Source of the DNA: Bacteroidales bacterium UBA3844
Lineage (GTDB): Bacteria; Bacteroidota; Bacteroidia; Bacteroidales; Paludibacteraceae
Assembly: GCA_002392915.1 (NCBI GenBank)
Contig: DGHQ01000025.1
Span: forward strand, 66,413 to 130,412
Direction: 5' to 3'
Length of the DNA stretch: 64,000 bases
The notes under the pieces were generated by a model. The model made no database searches, had not been told where the DNA came from, and saw only the letters and a list, made by a program, of their open reading frames with translations. Positions 18,092 through 26,700 of the stretch are shown piece by piece. The position numbers and the translations under genes are program-made. Each line of letters opens with the position of its first letter. The stretch's first letter is position 1.

Positions 18092-20950
18092 ATGGCTGTT
18101 AAAGCAGAAGAGGAAATCGAATCAGAGCAGATTGAAGTTTACGGAGCAAGAGTCCACAATCTTAAAAATATCGACGTGTCTATTCCACGCAACAAACTGA
18201 CGGTGATCACCGGACTTAGCGGCAGTGGAAAATCGTCTCTCGCATTCGACACTATCTTCGCAGAAGGTCAACGCAGATACATCGAGACCTTTTCTGCATA
18301 CGCTCGTAATTTCCTCGGCAATGTGGAGCGTCCTGACGTGGACAAAATCACAGGATTAAGCCCTGTAATCTCCATCGAACAGAAAACAACGAACAAAAAT
18401 CCACGTTCCACCGTCGGCACAACGACTGAAATATACGATTTTCTCCGTCTACTTTTCGCCAGAGCCGGAGAAGCATTCTCTTATGAGACGGGAGAGAAAA
18501 TGGTGAAATACAGTGAGGAACAGATTCTCAACCTTATAGAGACCGACTACGCTGATGAAGGAATCATCATCCTGGCACCAGTCGTGAAAGCCAGAAAAGG
18601 TCATTATAAAGAGTTGTTCGAGCAGATCCGCAAAAAGGGATTCCATAATGTCCGTGTAGACGGTGAGATTCGCCAGATTGTGCTTGGAATGAAAGTGGAC
18701 CGATATAAAAACCACAACATCGAGATAGAGGTGGACAAGCTGATGGTGCATGCCAAAGACGCTCACCGAATCCGTGAATCTGTACGTCTGGCAATGAAAT
18801 TAGGAGATGGAGAGGTGATGATTGTGCGACGCGGAGAAAACGAGGCCCGTCATTTCAGCCGTCATCTGATGTGTCCGACATCAGGAATATCGTATGCTGA
18901 ACCTGCTCCACATAATTTTTCATTCAACTCCCCTCACGGAGCCTGCCCATGCTGTAAAGGACTGGGAACGGTGACAACAGTGGATGTAGACAAAATCATT
19001 CCAGACAAAAGCATCAGCATCTATTCCGGCGGAATCGTGCCGCTTGGCAAATATAAAAAGAATGTGTTTTTCTCTCAGCTTGAAGTGATTGCGGAGAAAT
19101 ACGGATTCACTTTGAAAGACCCTATCAGAGACATACCCGAAGAGGCTCTGGACATCATCCTTAATGGAACAGACGAGCTGATCCAAGTGAAAAACGACGC
19201 GACAGGAGTTGTCAGCCGTCCACTTGGATTCGAAGGTGTGATGCAATATGTGGAGATGCAGCAGGAAGACGAAGCGTCGGCCACAGCACAGAAATGGGCA
19301 TCGCAGTTTAGCAAGACCACCGTCTGCCCAGAATGCCAAGGACAGAGATTGAAGAAAGAGGCATTGCATTTCCGTATCAACGGAGTGAACATCGCACAAC
19401 TTTCCGAAATGGATTTGGCACAACTGATGGAATGGTGCAAAACCGCGGAATCCGGAATGAGCGAAAAACAGAAAGCCATCGCAAGCGAGATTCTGAAAGA
19501 GATCGTCACCCGAATACAATTTTTGCTCGACGTAGGTTTGGAATATTTGAGTCTGAACCGCGCCAGTGTCACATTGTCGGGAGGAGAAAGCCAGCGAATC
19601 CGTCTGGCCACACAGATCGGATCTCAACTCGTCAACGTGCTATACATTCTTGATGAGCCTAGTATTGGTCTGCACCAAAGAGACAACATCCGTCTGATCA
19701 ACTCATTGAAGAGTCTTCGGGATGTCGGCAACACAGTGATCGTTGTCGAACACGACAAAGATATGATGCTCAACGCCGACTACATCGTGGATATCGGTCC
19801 GAAAGCCGGACGACTCGGTGGAGAGGTGGTCTTCTCAGGCACTCCGAAAGAGATGCTGAAGAAAGGCACAACGACAGCCCAATATCTGTCTGGCGACAGG
19901 AATATTCTTCCGAATGAGACATTGCGCGAGGGTAACGGCAAGGCAATCACGCTGTATGGAGCGAGAGGAAACAATCTGAAAGGTGCGACGGTAACATTTC
20001 CACTTGGTATGTTGATTGTGGTGACGGGAGTGTCAGGAAGCGGAAAAAGTACGCTTATCAACGACACATTGCAACCGATTCTCAGCCAGAAATTCTACAG
20101 ATCGCTGCAGGATCCACTTCCTTACGATGCGATTGACGGAATCGAAAACATAGACAAAGTCATCAACGTCGACCAAACACCAATCGGCCGCACACCACGT
20201 TCGAATCCAGCCACTTACACTGGAATATTCTCCGACATCCGAGCATTATTCGTAAACGCTCCAGAATCCAAGATAAGAGGTTATAAACCGGGAAGATTCT
20301 CATTCAACGTGAAAGGAGGAAGGTGCGAGGCATGTATGGGCAACGGATTCAAGACCATCGAGATGAATTTCTTGCCAGACGTGTTGACACCATGTGAAGA
20401 GTGCCACGGAAAACGATACAACCGAGAGACACTGGAAGTGCGATTCAAAGGCAAAAACATCGCTGACGTGCTCGACATGACAATAAACATGGCAGTTGAA
20501 TTCTTTGAGAACGTCCCTACCATATATCAGAAAGTCAAAGTGTTGCAGGAAATCGGTTTGGGCTACATCAAACTAGGACAGCCATCCACTACCCTATCCG
20601 GAGGTGAGAGCCAACGAATCAAACTGGCTACCGAACTGCTAAAAAAAGACACCGGCCATACAATGTATATATTGGATGAGCCGACAACAGGACTTCACTT
20701 TGAAGACATAAAAGTATTGCTCGGAGTGTTGCAGCGACTTGTAGACAAAGGCAACACAGTGATTGTGATCGAGCACAACCTGGATGTGATCAAAGTGGCG
20801 GATTATATAATAGACATGGGGCCAGGAGGAGGACGCAACGGAGGCAAAGTCGTTTGTTGCGGACGACCAAATGAAGTGGCAGCATGCGAGGAAAGCTATA
20901 CAGGCAAATTTTTGAAAGAGGAATTTGAGTGGCTCAAAAATCATACGTAA
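18092..20950 (+). CDS. uvrA: Excinuclease ABC subunit A
   Basis: UvrA is the DNA-damage sensor ATPase of nucleotide excision repair and works with UvrB in the cytoplasm. The 952-residue protein contains two ABC ATPase modules: Walker A GLSGSGKSSLAF near residue 44 and GVSGSGKSTLIND near 645. Signature motifs are LSGGESQRIRLA near 497 and LSGGESQRIKLA near 835, and each is followed by a Walker B ILDEPSIGLH or ILDEPTTGLH. Zinc-binding motifs CPCCKGLG (about 285) with CPECQGQRL, and CEACMGNGF with CEECHGKRY, are intact. Length is typical. The following sulfatase-like gene starts 8 bases after the stop, so the two are probably co-transcribed without an obvious functional link. Confidence 0.98.
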   Translation: MAVKAEEEIESEQIEVYGARVHNLKNIDVSIPRNKLTVITGLSGSGKSSLAFDTIFAEGQRRYIETFSAYARNFLGNVERPDVDKITGLSPVISIEQKTTNKNPRSTVGTTTEIYDFLRLLFARAGEAFSYETGEKMVKYSEEQILNLIETDYADEGIIILAPVVKARKGHYKELFEQIRKKGFHNVRVDGEIRQIVLGMKVDRYKNHNIEIEVDKLMVHAKDAHRIRESVRLAMKLGDGEVMIVRRGENEARHFSRHLMCPTSGISYAEPAPHNFSFNSPHGACPCCKGLGTVTTVDVDKIIPDKSISIYSGGIVPLGKYKKNVFFSQLEVIAEKYGFTLKDPIRDIPEEALDIILNGTDELIQVKNDATGVVSRPLGFEGVMQYVEMQQEDEASATAQKWASQFSKTTVCPECQGQRLKKEALHFRINGVNIAQLSEMDLAQLMEWCKTAESGMSEKQKAIASEILKEIVTRIQFLLDVGLEYLSLNRASVTLSGGESQRIRLATQIGSQLVNVLYILDEPSIGLHQRDNIRLINSLKSLRDVGNTVIVVEHDKDMMLNADYIVDIGPKAGRLGGEVVFSGTPKEMLKKGTTTAQYLSGDRNILPNETLREGNGKAITLYGARGNNLKGATVTFPLGMLIVVTGVSGSGKSTLINDTLQPILSQKFYRSLQDPLPYDAIDGIENIDKVINVDQTPIGRTPRSNPATYTGIFSDIRALFVNAPESKIRGYKPGRFSFNVKGGRCEACMGNGFKTIEMNFLPDVLTPCEECHGKRYNRETLEVRFKGKNIADVLDMTINMAVEFFENVPTIYQKVKVLQEIGLGYIKLGQPSTTLSGGESQRIKLATELLKKDTGHTMYILDEPTTGLHFEDIKVLLGVLQRLVDKGNTVIVIEHNLDVIKVADYIIDMGPGGGRNGGKVVCCGRPNEVAACEESYTGKFLKEEFEWLKNHT

Positions 20951-20957
20951 AGATTAA

Positions 20958-22886
20958 ATGGACAAATGGCATAACATAAAAGAGTGTGGAAAATTCGTTT
21001 TGAAATCACACATCTGCTTTCTTTTGATCTGCATGGCAATCAGAATCGCAGAGATTATCACATGCAGTAATCTGATGTTGGAAATCAGTAGAAACGACTA
21101 TATGAAAATTGCAGAAGGAGTGTTGAGAGGAGTCGTATTCGACAATGCTGTTTCGGCAATTTTCCTATCTCTCCCTGTTGTTGTGTTAGGATTATTATGC
21201 ACTTTCGGCAAAATAAAAAAGTCCATTCTCAAAGGATTCGCCATTCTGATAGGAATTCTATATGCTTTATCGGTCGCAGTATCAGTAGGCAACATTCCAT
21301 ATATCACATACAAAATGGCCAACTTATGTTTGGCAGACCTATCATACCTTAGCAAACCAGGAGAAATGATAGGGATGATGACGGGAGAGCCTCTATACTT
21401 AGCTTTTTTCATTGTCGGATGGATTATAGTGGCAGCAATAATCTACGTCATATGGGAATTTGCCAAATCTACGAATATCATTGAAGAGAAAGAATCTTTC
21501 TTCTCATGGCAAAATCTTACAGCAACAGTTTTCGCCTTTATTTTTTGCTTTTTAATGGGAAGAGGCAACAATCCGCCCACAAACAACAAAGGAGCCATTT
21601 TCGGCACCCCTTTGTCTTTCATTTTCGCCATATATTCCGACGACGCCTTCCTGAATTTGTCAGCACAATCGCCAGTCTTCGGATTGTTAAAAGAGGTGTC
21701 GCATCTTGGAAGAAAAATAGAGACAGGAATAACAACAGAAGAAGCTGTCGCATATGCGAATAAGATTCAAAACCAGACAAAGGCGTCACTGGCAGACTCC
21801 CTCACAAAGACAAAAAAGAAAAACATAGTGATGATAATCATGGAAAGTCTATCAGCCAACTATATGACCACTTTCGGCAATCAGGCAGGGCTTACCCCAT
21901 GTCTAGATTCACTGTTTGCCAATTCACTTGCTTATTATAATGCATGGAGCAATGGAGCAAGGACCAACAACGCAATATTTTCCACACAGACATCACTGCC
22001 AGGCTGCCTTAACGTCAACATGCTAGAGACACCATTAAACAAAGACTACACATCTCTTGCCACCGTCTTATCTGCAAACGGATACAGCACAGACCTTTTC
22101 ATTTCACACAAGAAGACATTCGACAACATATCTGTATTCTTTCTGGCACAACCATTTGACAAAATCCATTCAGAAGAGGAATATGGATATAAAGAAATGG
22201 AATGGGGATTGAGAGACTCCACTCTATTGGCAGTAGCATTAGACTCCATCAGACAATTGTCAAAAGACACGACAAAACCATTCTACACAGCCATACTGAC
22301 ATGCAGCAACCACCCGACATTCTCCATTCCGTCGCCATACAACGAAATGTATCCAGAGATTGAGCATTGCGCTGTAAGATACGCAGACGCATCCATTGAC
22401 ACATTCATGAAAAAAGCCGCTAAAGAGCCTTGGTTTGACAACACAATCTTCGTGTTTACAGGAGACCATGGAAGGCTCGTAGGCACACCAGACGGGAAGG
22501 TGTCGTCATCCTTAAACCATGTGCCAATCTTCTTCTATGGCAAAGAAATACAACCTGCAAAAGACTCATCTCTCACAATGCAAATAGATTTGGAGCCTAC
22601 AATTCTAAGTATACTTGGTCTGCAATGTCCAGAATTCGCAGGACTCGGAATCAACCGAATGAAAATGAAGAGAGACACCGCCGTCTACACATCCAATAAC
22701 TATTTTATTGCGAGGACTTCAGACAAAGCATATTTTCTGAATATGGACACAAATGCAGGGACACTCTATAACCTGAAAAAAGATTATTCTTTGTCAACCC
22801 CAATCGAAGGAAATGTCCCAGAATTCGACAGACAGATAATGTTGCAAGTACAAGCATTATACACTATACAGAACAGAGAGAAATAG
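20958..22886 (+). CDS. LTA-synthase/phosphoglycerol-transferase-like sulfatase-fold membrane enzyme
   Basis: This inner-membrane enzyme has about five N-terminal transmembrane helices (residues about 15-200) and a periplasmic alkaline-phosphatase-fold domain from about 285 on. Motifs include IVMIIMESLSANYM with the metal-binding Glu (near 293), TNNAIFST with the candidate catalytic Thr (near 336), and IFVFTGDHGRLVG with metal-binding Asp-His (near 500). A further His lies in SSLNHVPIFFYG. In the family, members transfer phosphoglycerol or phosphoethanolamine to envelope glycans or lipids; the substrate cannot be told here. It follows uvrA by 8 bases. A second member lies at 35086-37044. Confidence 0.85.
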   Translation: MDKWHNIKECGKFVLKSHICFLLICMAIRIAEIITCSNLMLEISRNDYMKIAEGVLRGVVFDNAVSAIFLSLPVVVLGLLCTFGKIKKSILKGFAILIGILYALSVAVSVGNIPYITYKMANLCLADLSYLSKPGEMIGMMTGEPLYLAFFIVGWIIVAAIIYVIWEFAKSTNIIEEKESFFSWQNLTATVFAFIFCFLMGRGNNPPTNNKGAIFGTPLSFIFAIYSDDAFLNLSAQSPVFGLLKEVSHLGRKIETGITTEEAVAYANKIQNQTKASLADSLTKTKKKNIVMIIMESLSANYMTTFGNQAGLTPCLDSLFANSLAYYNAWSNGARTNNAIFSTQTSLPGCLNVNMLETPLNKDYTSLATVLSANGYSTDLFISHKKTFDNISVFFLAQPFDKIHSEEEYGYKEMEWGLRDSTLLAVALDSIRQLSKDTTKPFYTAILTCSNHPTFSIPSPYNEMYPEIEHCAVRYADASIDTFMKKAAKEPWFDNTIFVFTGDHGRLVGTPDGKVSSSLNHVPIFFYGKEIQPAKDSSLTMQIDLEPTILSILGLQCPEFAGLGINRMKMKRDTAVYTSNNYFIARTSDKAYFLNMDTNAGTLYNLKKDYSLSTPIEGNVPEFDRQIMLQVQALYTIQNREK

Positions 22887-23017
22887 AGTATTTTCTTGAT
22901 TAGGCATATCCTTTCAATCTCATAATTCTAAAATAATCAATCTGTTAGTTTTTTGTCGAATTGACGTTGGTTTATAAAATGCTATAACAGTTCGACATTT
23001 TTTAACATATTTTAAAA

Positions 23018-23063
23018 ATTGAACGTTCATTCAATTTTTTCTCTATATTGAACGTTCATTCAA
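23018..23063. promoter_or_regulatory. Paired operator-like repeats upstream of tetR
   Basis: The 17-base word ATTGAACGTTCATTCAA occurs twice, at 23018-23034 and 23047-23063, 29 bases apart. Each contains the palindrome TGAACGTTCA. The pair ends 10 bases before the tetR -7 element, so autorepression by the TetR protein is the natural inference. Confidence 0.7.
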
Positions 23064-23073
23064 AAAAAAGTGT

Positions 23074-23081
23074 TATTTTTG
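23074..23081 (+). promoter_or_regulatory. Putative -7 element of tetR
   Basis: TATTTTTG matches TAnnTTTG, 29 bases before the chosen ATG at 23111. It rules out the longer reading frame that would start at 23048. Confidence 0.6.
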
Positions 23082-23110
23082 CATTGTTTTATTATCATAT
23101 CTTACAGATC

Positions 23111-23713
23111 ATGAGGGATAACATGAAAGATATAATAGTGCAAAAGGCATTTGAGCAGTACCTTATCGACGGATACGAGAAGGTCACTGTTTCGACGCTA
23201 CAAAAGTCACTTGACATCGGTCGAGCGACGATGTACTATTATTTCAAAAGCAAAGAGGATCTGTTTGAAGCCGTAATGAGGAAATATTTTTTGGATTTCA
23301 TCAACGGAGGGCTGAACAAAGTTACAGATTCAACAACAATTTTGGAACTCATTGACATCTACGTCGACTGCTTCAAAGTGATAGCCAGAAGTATGGCGGA
23401 CTTGAAAAATCCAAACATCACATTTTCCAACTACACCGGGATTCTGTTCTACGCATTCTCACATGACGAATATCTAGCCACAGCGATAAGTGATGTAAAG
23501 AAAAAAATCCACTCTGTGTGGGTGGCAGCAATACAGAACAGCATTGAAAACGGTGAGATAAGATCCGACATTGATGTAGACACAATCGCATATACTTTTG
23601 AAAGTGTGAAAGGCAACTTCGGAGAAAGGAAAGCAGACGAGACAACAATCAAACATGAGTTGGAATTGTTCAAAAAGTCACACTTAGAGTTATATAAGTT
23701 ACTAAAAAAGTAA
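23111..23713 (+). CDS. TetR/AcrR family transcriptional regulator
   Basis: This 200-residue one-component regulator probably controls itself and the downstream acyl-chain operon. The N-terminal 50 residues form a TetR helix-turn-helix (AFEQYLIDGYEKVTVSTLQKSLDIGRATMYYYFKSKEDLFEAV), with the YYYF recognition-helix motif typical of the family. The C-terminal about 140 residues are an all-helical ligand domain without a specific signature. I start at 23111 because the promoter element at 23074 lies inside the longer frame; ATG 23123 is a possible alternative. Paired inverted repeats flank the promoter upstream, and another inverted repeat occurs before the ketosynthase gene. The ligand is unknown; an acyl chain or pathway product is plausible. 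Confidence 0.9.
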   Translation: MRDNMKDIIVQKAFEQYLIDGYEKVTVSTLQKSLDIGRATMYYYFKSKEDLFEAVMRKYFLDFINGGLNKVTDSTTILELIDIYVDCFKVIARSMADLKNPNITFSNYTGILFYAFSHDEYLATAISDVKKKIHSVWVAAIQNSIENGEIRSDIDVDTIAYTFESVKGNFGERKADETTIKHELELFKKSHLELYKLLKK

Positions 23714-23729
23714 AAAACATAAATTTTTG

Positions 23730-23745
23730 ACGAACGGTTGTTCGT
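23730..23745. promoter_or_regulatory. Inverted repeat upstream of the ketosynthase operon
   Basis: ACGAACGGTTGTTCGT is a perfect 6-bp inverted repeat with 4-base spacer, 18 bases before the -7 element. It shares the GAAC/GTTC half-site with the tetR operators. Confidence 0.6.
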
Positions 23746-23763
23746 AAACACAAAAAAAAATGA

Positions 23764-23771
23764 TAGTTTTG
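23764..23771 (+). promoter_or_regulatory. Putative -7 element of the acyl-chain operon
   Basis: TAGTTTTG matches TAnnTTTG, 73 bases before the ketosynthase ATG. It is the only clear promoter for genes 23845-31278. Confidence 0.6.
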
Positions 23772-23844
23772 CGTTGTTTTAGGTATTGTATGTATGTAAC
23801 ATACGAATATTGGGACATTGCAGAAAAGATAAAGTTTTAAGATT

Positions 23845-25071
23845 ATGGATAGAAGGGTTGTCATTACGGGAATGGGAATATACTCATGTTTGGGTAAAAC
23901 CCTCGATGAGGTTCGCGATTCTCTATACACTGGCAAAAGCGGTATCATTTTTGACCAGGAGAGAAAAGACATGGGATTTCGTTCAGCTTTGACATCAAAG
24001 CTTGAGATTCCTGATTTGAAGAAAGAGCTTTCTCGCCAACAGCGTCAGTTCATGCCAGAGCAGGCAAAATATGCCTACTGCGCGACAGTTGATGCATTGC
24101 GTCAGGCTGGTCTTGACCAGGATTTTCTCGACAAGAACGACGTCGGACTAATCTATGGTAATGACAGTTCTGCAGTTCCAGTCGTAGAGTCGGTGGAGAA
24201 GATCAAAGCTAAAAAAGACACTACTCTATGTGGTAGTGGAGCGATTTTCCAGTCGATGAACTCTACTGTGACGATGAATCTTGGTTGCATTTTTAAATTA
24301 AAAGGAATCAACCTTACTATATCAGCCGCATGCGCAAGCTCATCACACTCAATCGGACTAGGAGCCCTATTGATTAAAAACGGACTTCAAGACATTGTCG
24401 TTTGTGGTGGAGCGCAGGAGATAAACCCATACGCTGTAGGAAGCTTCGATGGAATCAGCGCATTCTCGACACGTGAGTCTGAGCCAACAAAAGCATCTCG
24501 TCCGTTCGACAGAGACCGTGACGGATTGGTGCCAGGCGGTGGTGCAGCGACAGTGATCATCGAATCGCTTGAGAGTGCAAAACGCAGAGGAGCGACAATT
24601 CTTGGTGAAATCCTAGGCTGGGGATTCTCTTCTAACGGAGACCACATCTCTTCTCCAAATGTTGAGGGGCCTTCAAAATCTTTGGAAATGGCTATCAGAG
24701 AGAGCAAGGTAGACCTGAAGAAGGTGGCTTACTTAAACGCTCATGCGACAAGTACACATATCGGAGATGCTCGTGAGGCAACAGCTATCGCAAACGTGCT
24801 TGGAGAGTACAAGCCATACGTAGCGTCGACAAAGGGATTCACAGGACATGAGATGTGGATGGCGGGAGCTTCTGAAATCATCTACTCTATGATCATGATG
24901 AAGAACGGCTTTATCGCAGAGAATTTGAATTTTGAGAATCCAGACGAGGACACTTGCAGACTAAACATCCCAGCAAGCAGAATCGACACAGGTTTCGACA
25001 CATTCATCTCCAACTCATTCGGTTTCGGCGGCACAAACTCAACGCTAGTCGTAACTGATTACAAAGAATAA
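23845..25071 (+). CDS. Beta-ketoacyl-ACP synthase, FabF-like
   Basis: This is a condensing enzyme of the KAS I/II type that elongates an ACP-bound chain by decarboxylative condensation. The 408-residue protein keeps the complete catalytic triad: Cys163 in ACASSSHS, His300 in NAHATSTHIGD and His335 in GFTGHEMW. The dimer and glycine-rich C-terminal motif FGFGGTNSTLV is present. Because it heads an operon with a private ACP, two dehydratases, a thioesterase and an exporter, it is more likely a specialised polyene or secondary-lipid ketosynthase than the housekeeping FabF. The ATG at 23845 gives the standard N-terminus (RRVVITGMGIYSCLG). The ACP gene follows after 36 bases. Confidence 0.9.
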   Translation: MDRRVVITGMGIYSCLGKTLDEVRDSLYTGKSGIIFDQERKDMGFRSALTSKLEIPDLKKELSRQQRQFMPEQAKYAYCATVDALRQAGLDQDFLDKNDVGLIYGNDSSAVPVVESVEKIKAKKDTTLCGSGAIFQSMNSTVTMNLGCIFKLKGINLTISAACASSSHSIGLGALLIKNGLQDIVVCGGAQEINPYAVGSFDGISAFSTRESEPTKASRPFDRDRDGLVPGGGAATVIIESLESAKRRGATILGEILGWGFSSNGDHISSPNVEGPSKSLEMAIRESKVDLKKVAYLNAHATSTHIGDAREATAIANVLGEYKPYVASTKGFTGHEMWMAGASEIIYSMIMMKNGFIAENLNFENPDEDTCRLNIPASRIDTGFDTFISNSFGFGGTNSTLVVTDYKE

Positions 25072-25107
25072 ACAAAAGGAAAAACTAAACAATTAAACAA
25101 TAAAAAA

Positions 25108-25350
25108 ATGGCAAATCAAGAACTAATCGAAAAGATTAACACAGTGTTGTCTGAGGAGTTTGAAGTGGATATCGAAAACATCACTCCAGATGCTAACATC
25201 AAATCTACACTTGAGCTTGATTCACTTGCAATTGTAGACCTAGTAGGTTTGGTAGAGAACGAGTTTGGTGTTAAGATTCCTAGTGCAGAGGTAGGAACTA
25301 TCCTTACTTTCCAGAGTCTTTATGATTACATCGCTGAGCACCAGGCATAA
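25108..25350 (+). CDS. Acyl carrier protein
   Basis: An 80-residue four-helix carrier protein. Ser39 in the LELDSLAIVDLV motif is the site for the 4'-phosphopantetheine arm. The D-S-L motif is followed by the acidic helix II (GLVENEFGVKIP) that contacts partner enzymes. It is placed between the ketosynthase and a dehydratase, so it is most likely the dedicated carrier of this pathway rather than the fatty acid synthase ACP. No transferase for its activation is encoded nearby. Confidence 0.93.
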   Translation: MANQELIEKINTVLSEEFEVDIENITPDANIKSTLELDSLAIVDLVGLVENEFGVKIPSAEVGTILTFQSLYDYIAEHQA

Positions 25351-25365
25351 GCTAAATTACTAAAG

Positions 25366-25794
25366 ATGAAACAACCTTTGTACGAAGGAGAAAGTATCAA
25401 AAAGCTCATACCACAGCGTATGCCGATCATGATGGTCGACACGTTCTATGATGCTACTCCGGAAGAAGGGCATACAGGATTGACTGTTGCCGAAGATAAC
25501 TTTTTCTGTCGCGAAGGACACTTTATTGAGCCGGGTTTGATTGAGCACATTGCTCAATCAGCCTCGGCTTTTGCTGGTTATAACGCCATCGCAGAAGGAA
25601 AAGAGACTCCAATCGGATTCATTGGAGAAGTAAAAAATTTCAAGGTGAATTTTCTGCCTAAGGCAGGAGACAGAATCCTTACAGATATAAAGATCCAAAG
25701 TGTAGTGATGAACATCACACTACTTACAGCAGAAGCCAAGGTAGATGGAAATGTCGCAGCAAGCTGCACAATGAAGATCTTCATCAAAGAGTAA
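25366..25794 (+). CDS. Hot-dog-fold 3-hydroxyacyl-ACP dehydratase, ApeP-like
   Basis: A 142-residue hot-dog protein predicted to dehydrate 3-hydroxyacyl-ACP. The early IPQRMPIMMVD block and the later EHIAQSASAFAGY helix match FabZ/ApeP-like proteins. His52 in REGHFIEPG fits the catalytic His. However, the segment between this His and the Glu (Glu60 in LIEHIAQ) is shorter than in FabZ (8 residues against about 14), as in the dehydratases of aryl-polyene clusters. It starts 15 bases after the ACP and is part of the same operon. A thioesterase role cannot be excluded, but the helix motif favours dehydratase. Confidence 0.75.
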   Translation: MKQPLYEGESIKKLIPQRMPIMMVDTFYDATPEEGHTGLTVAEDNFFCREGHFIEPGLIEHIAQSASAFAGYNAIAEGKETPIGFIGEVKNFKVNFLPKAGDRILTDIKIQSVVMNITLLTAEAKVDGNVAASCTMKIFIKE

Positions 25795-25818
25795 CCCCAC
25801 AACGTCTACAAGTTTGCT

Positions 25819-26310
25819 ATGGCAACGGCTGAAATTAAATCCAAAGAATTAAAAGACTTTGTAAAAATCAAAGTTCGCTTTTCAGAAGTGGATTCGATAC
25901 GCGTCGTTTGGCACGGCAGCTATGTGGCCTATCTCGAAGACGGAAGAGAAGCGTTCGGCAGACGATACGGACTCGGCTACAACGACATGTTCAAGGCTGG
26001 ACTTACCGCCCCTATTGTCGACGTGAGCATCCAATACAAATCGCCAGCCACAGTAGACGATATATTGGTGTTGGAGACAAAATATGTGCCATCCAGAGGT
26101 GCAAAACTTGTGTTCGACTACTCATTATACAAACTTGAGAACAAAGATCTTTCGGACGAAGAAGCATTCTCACCGAAAGAGGACACACATAAACTTATTC
26201 TTACTGCCCGCACGACGCAGTTGTGGATGACAGGCAGTGAGTTGGAAATATCAACACCAAAATTTTTCCAAGACTGGAAAGACAAATACGGTTTTGGTGT
26301 AAAAAAATAA
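25819..26310 (+). CDS. Acyl-ACP/acyl-CoA thioesterase, 4HBT family
   Basis: A 163-residue hot-dog thioesterase predicted to release or edit an acyl chain. The signature VRFSEVDSIRVVWHGSYVAYLEDGRE, with Asp near residue 24 and the conserved Trp-His and Glu, is the 4-hydroxybenzoyl-CoA thioesterase active-site pattern. It lies within the operon, 24 bases after the dehydratase and 6 bases before the next gene. Aryl-polyene clusters carry a comparable thioesterase. Substrate specificity is not readable. Confidence 0.85.
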   Translation: MATAEIKSKELKDFVKIKVRFSEVDSIRVVWHGSYVAYLEDGREAFGRRYGLGYNDMFKAGLTAPIVDVSIQYKSPATVDDILVLETKYVPSRGAKLVFDYSLYKLENKDLSDEEAFSPKEDTHKLILTARTTQLWMTGSELEISTPKFFQDWKDKYGFGVKK

Positions 26311-26316
26311 ATTGCA

Positions 26317-26685
26317 ATGTTGCTTAACAGTTATTTTGAAATCACAAACAAAGTTGCTACAGACGACGGTTTTCGTTATTCAGTGAAGCTCAATCCTGAC
26401 CACGAGGTATACAAAGGACACTTCCCCGGAATGCCAGTTTGCCCAGGAGTCTGCAGCACCCAAATGATACGAGAGTGTATTCAAGAAGCCACTGGTGTAA
26501 AGTTGCTCATCTCAGAACTGAAACAAGTGAAATTTTCTTCGTTGATCACTCCGAATGAAAATCCGAATCTGGATATTGTATTCTCTCTGTCGGATGAAGG
26601 AGACTCATACAAAACAAAATGCACAATTGAAAGTGGAGACACAACATTCCTAACATTAAAGGGAGAACTAAAAAAAATGCAATAA
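26317..26685 (+). CDS. Second hot-dog dehydratase, FabZ/ApeI-like
   Basis: A 122-residue hot-dog protein with the motif YKGHFPGMPVCPGVCSTQMIRE, in which the catalytic His and the PGV turn agree with FabZ/FabA-type dehydratases. The acid at the usual Glu position is represented by RE one residue later, so the exact active-site acid needs an alignment. It starts 6 bases after the thioesterase. The presence of two distinct dehydratases in one operon is a known feature of aryl-polyene loci (ApeI and ApeP), which supports conjugated double-bond formation. Confidence 0.75.
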   Translation: MLLNSYFEITNKVATDDGFRYSVKLNPDHEVYKGHFPGMPVCPGVCSTQMIRECIQEATGVKLLISELKQVKFSSLITPNENPNLDIVFSLSDEGDSYKTKCTIESGDTTFLTLKGELKKMQ

Positions 26686-26700
26686 GAGAAAGAGATAGAA

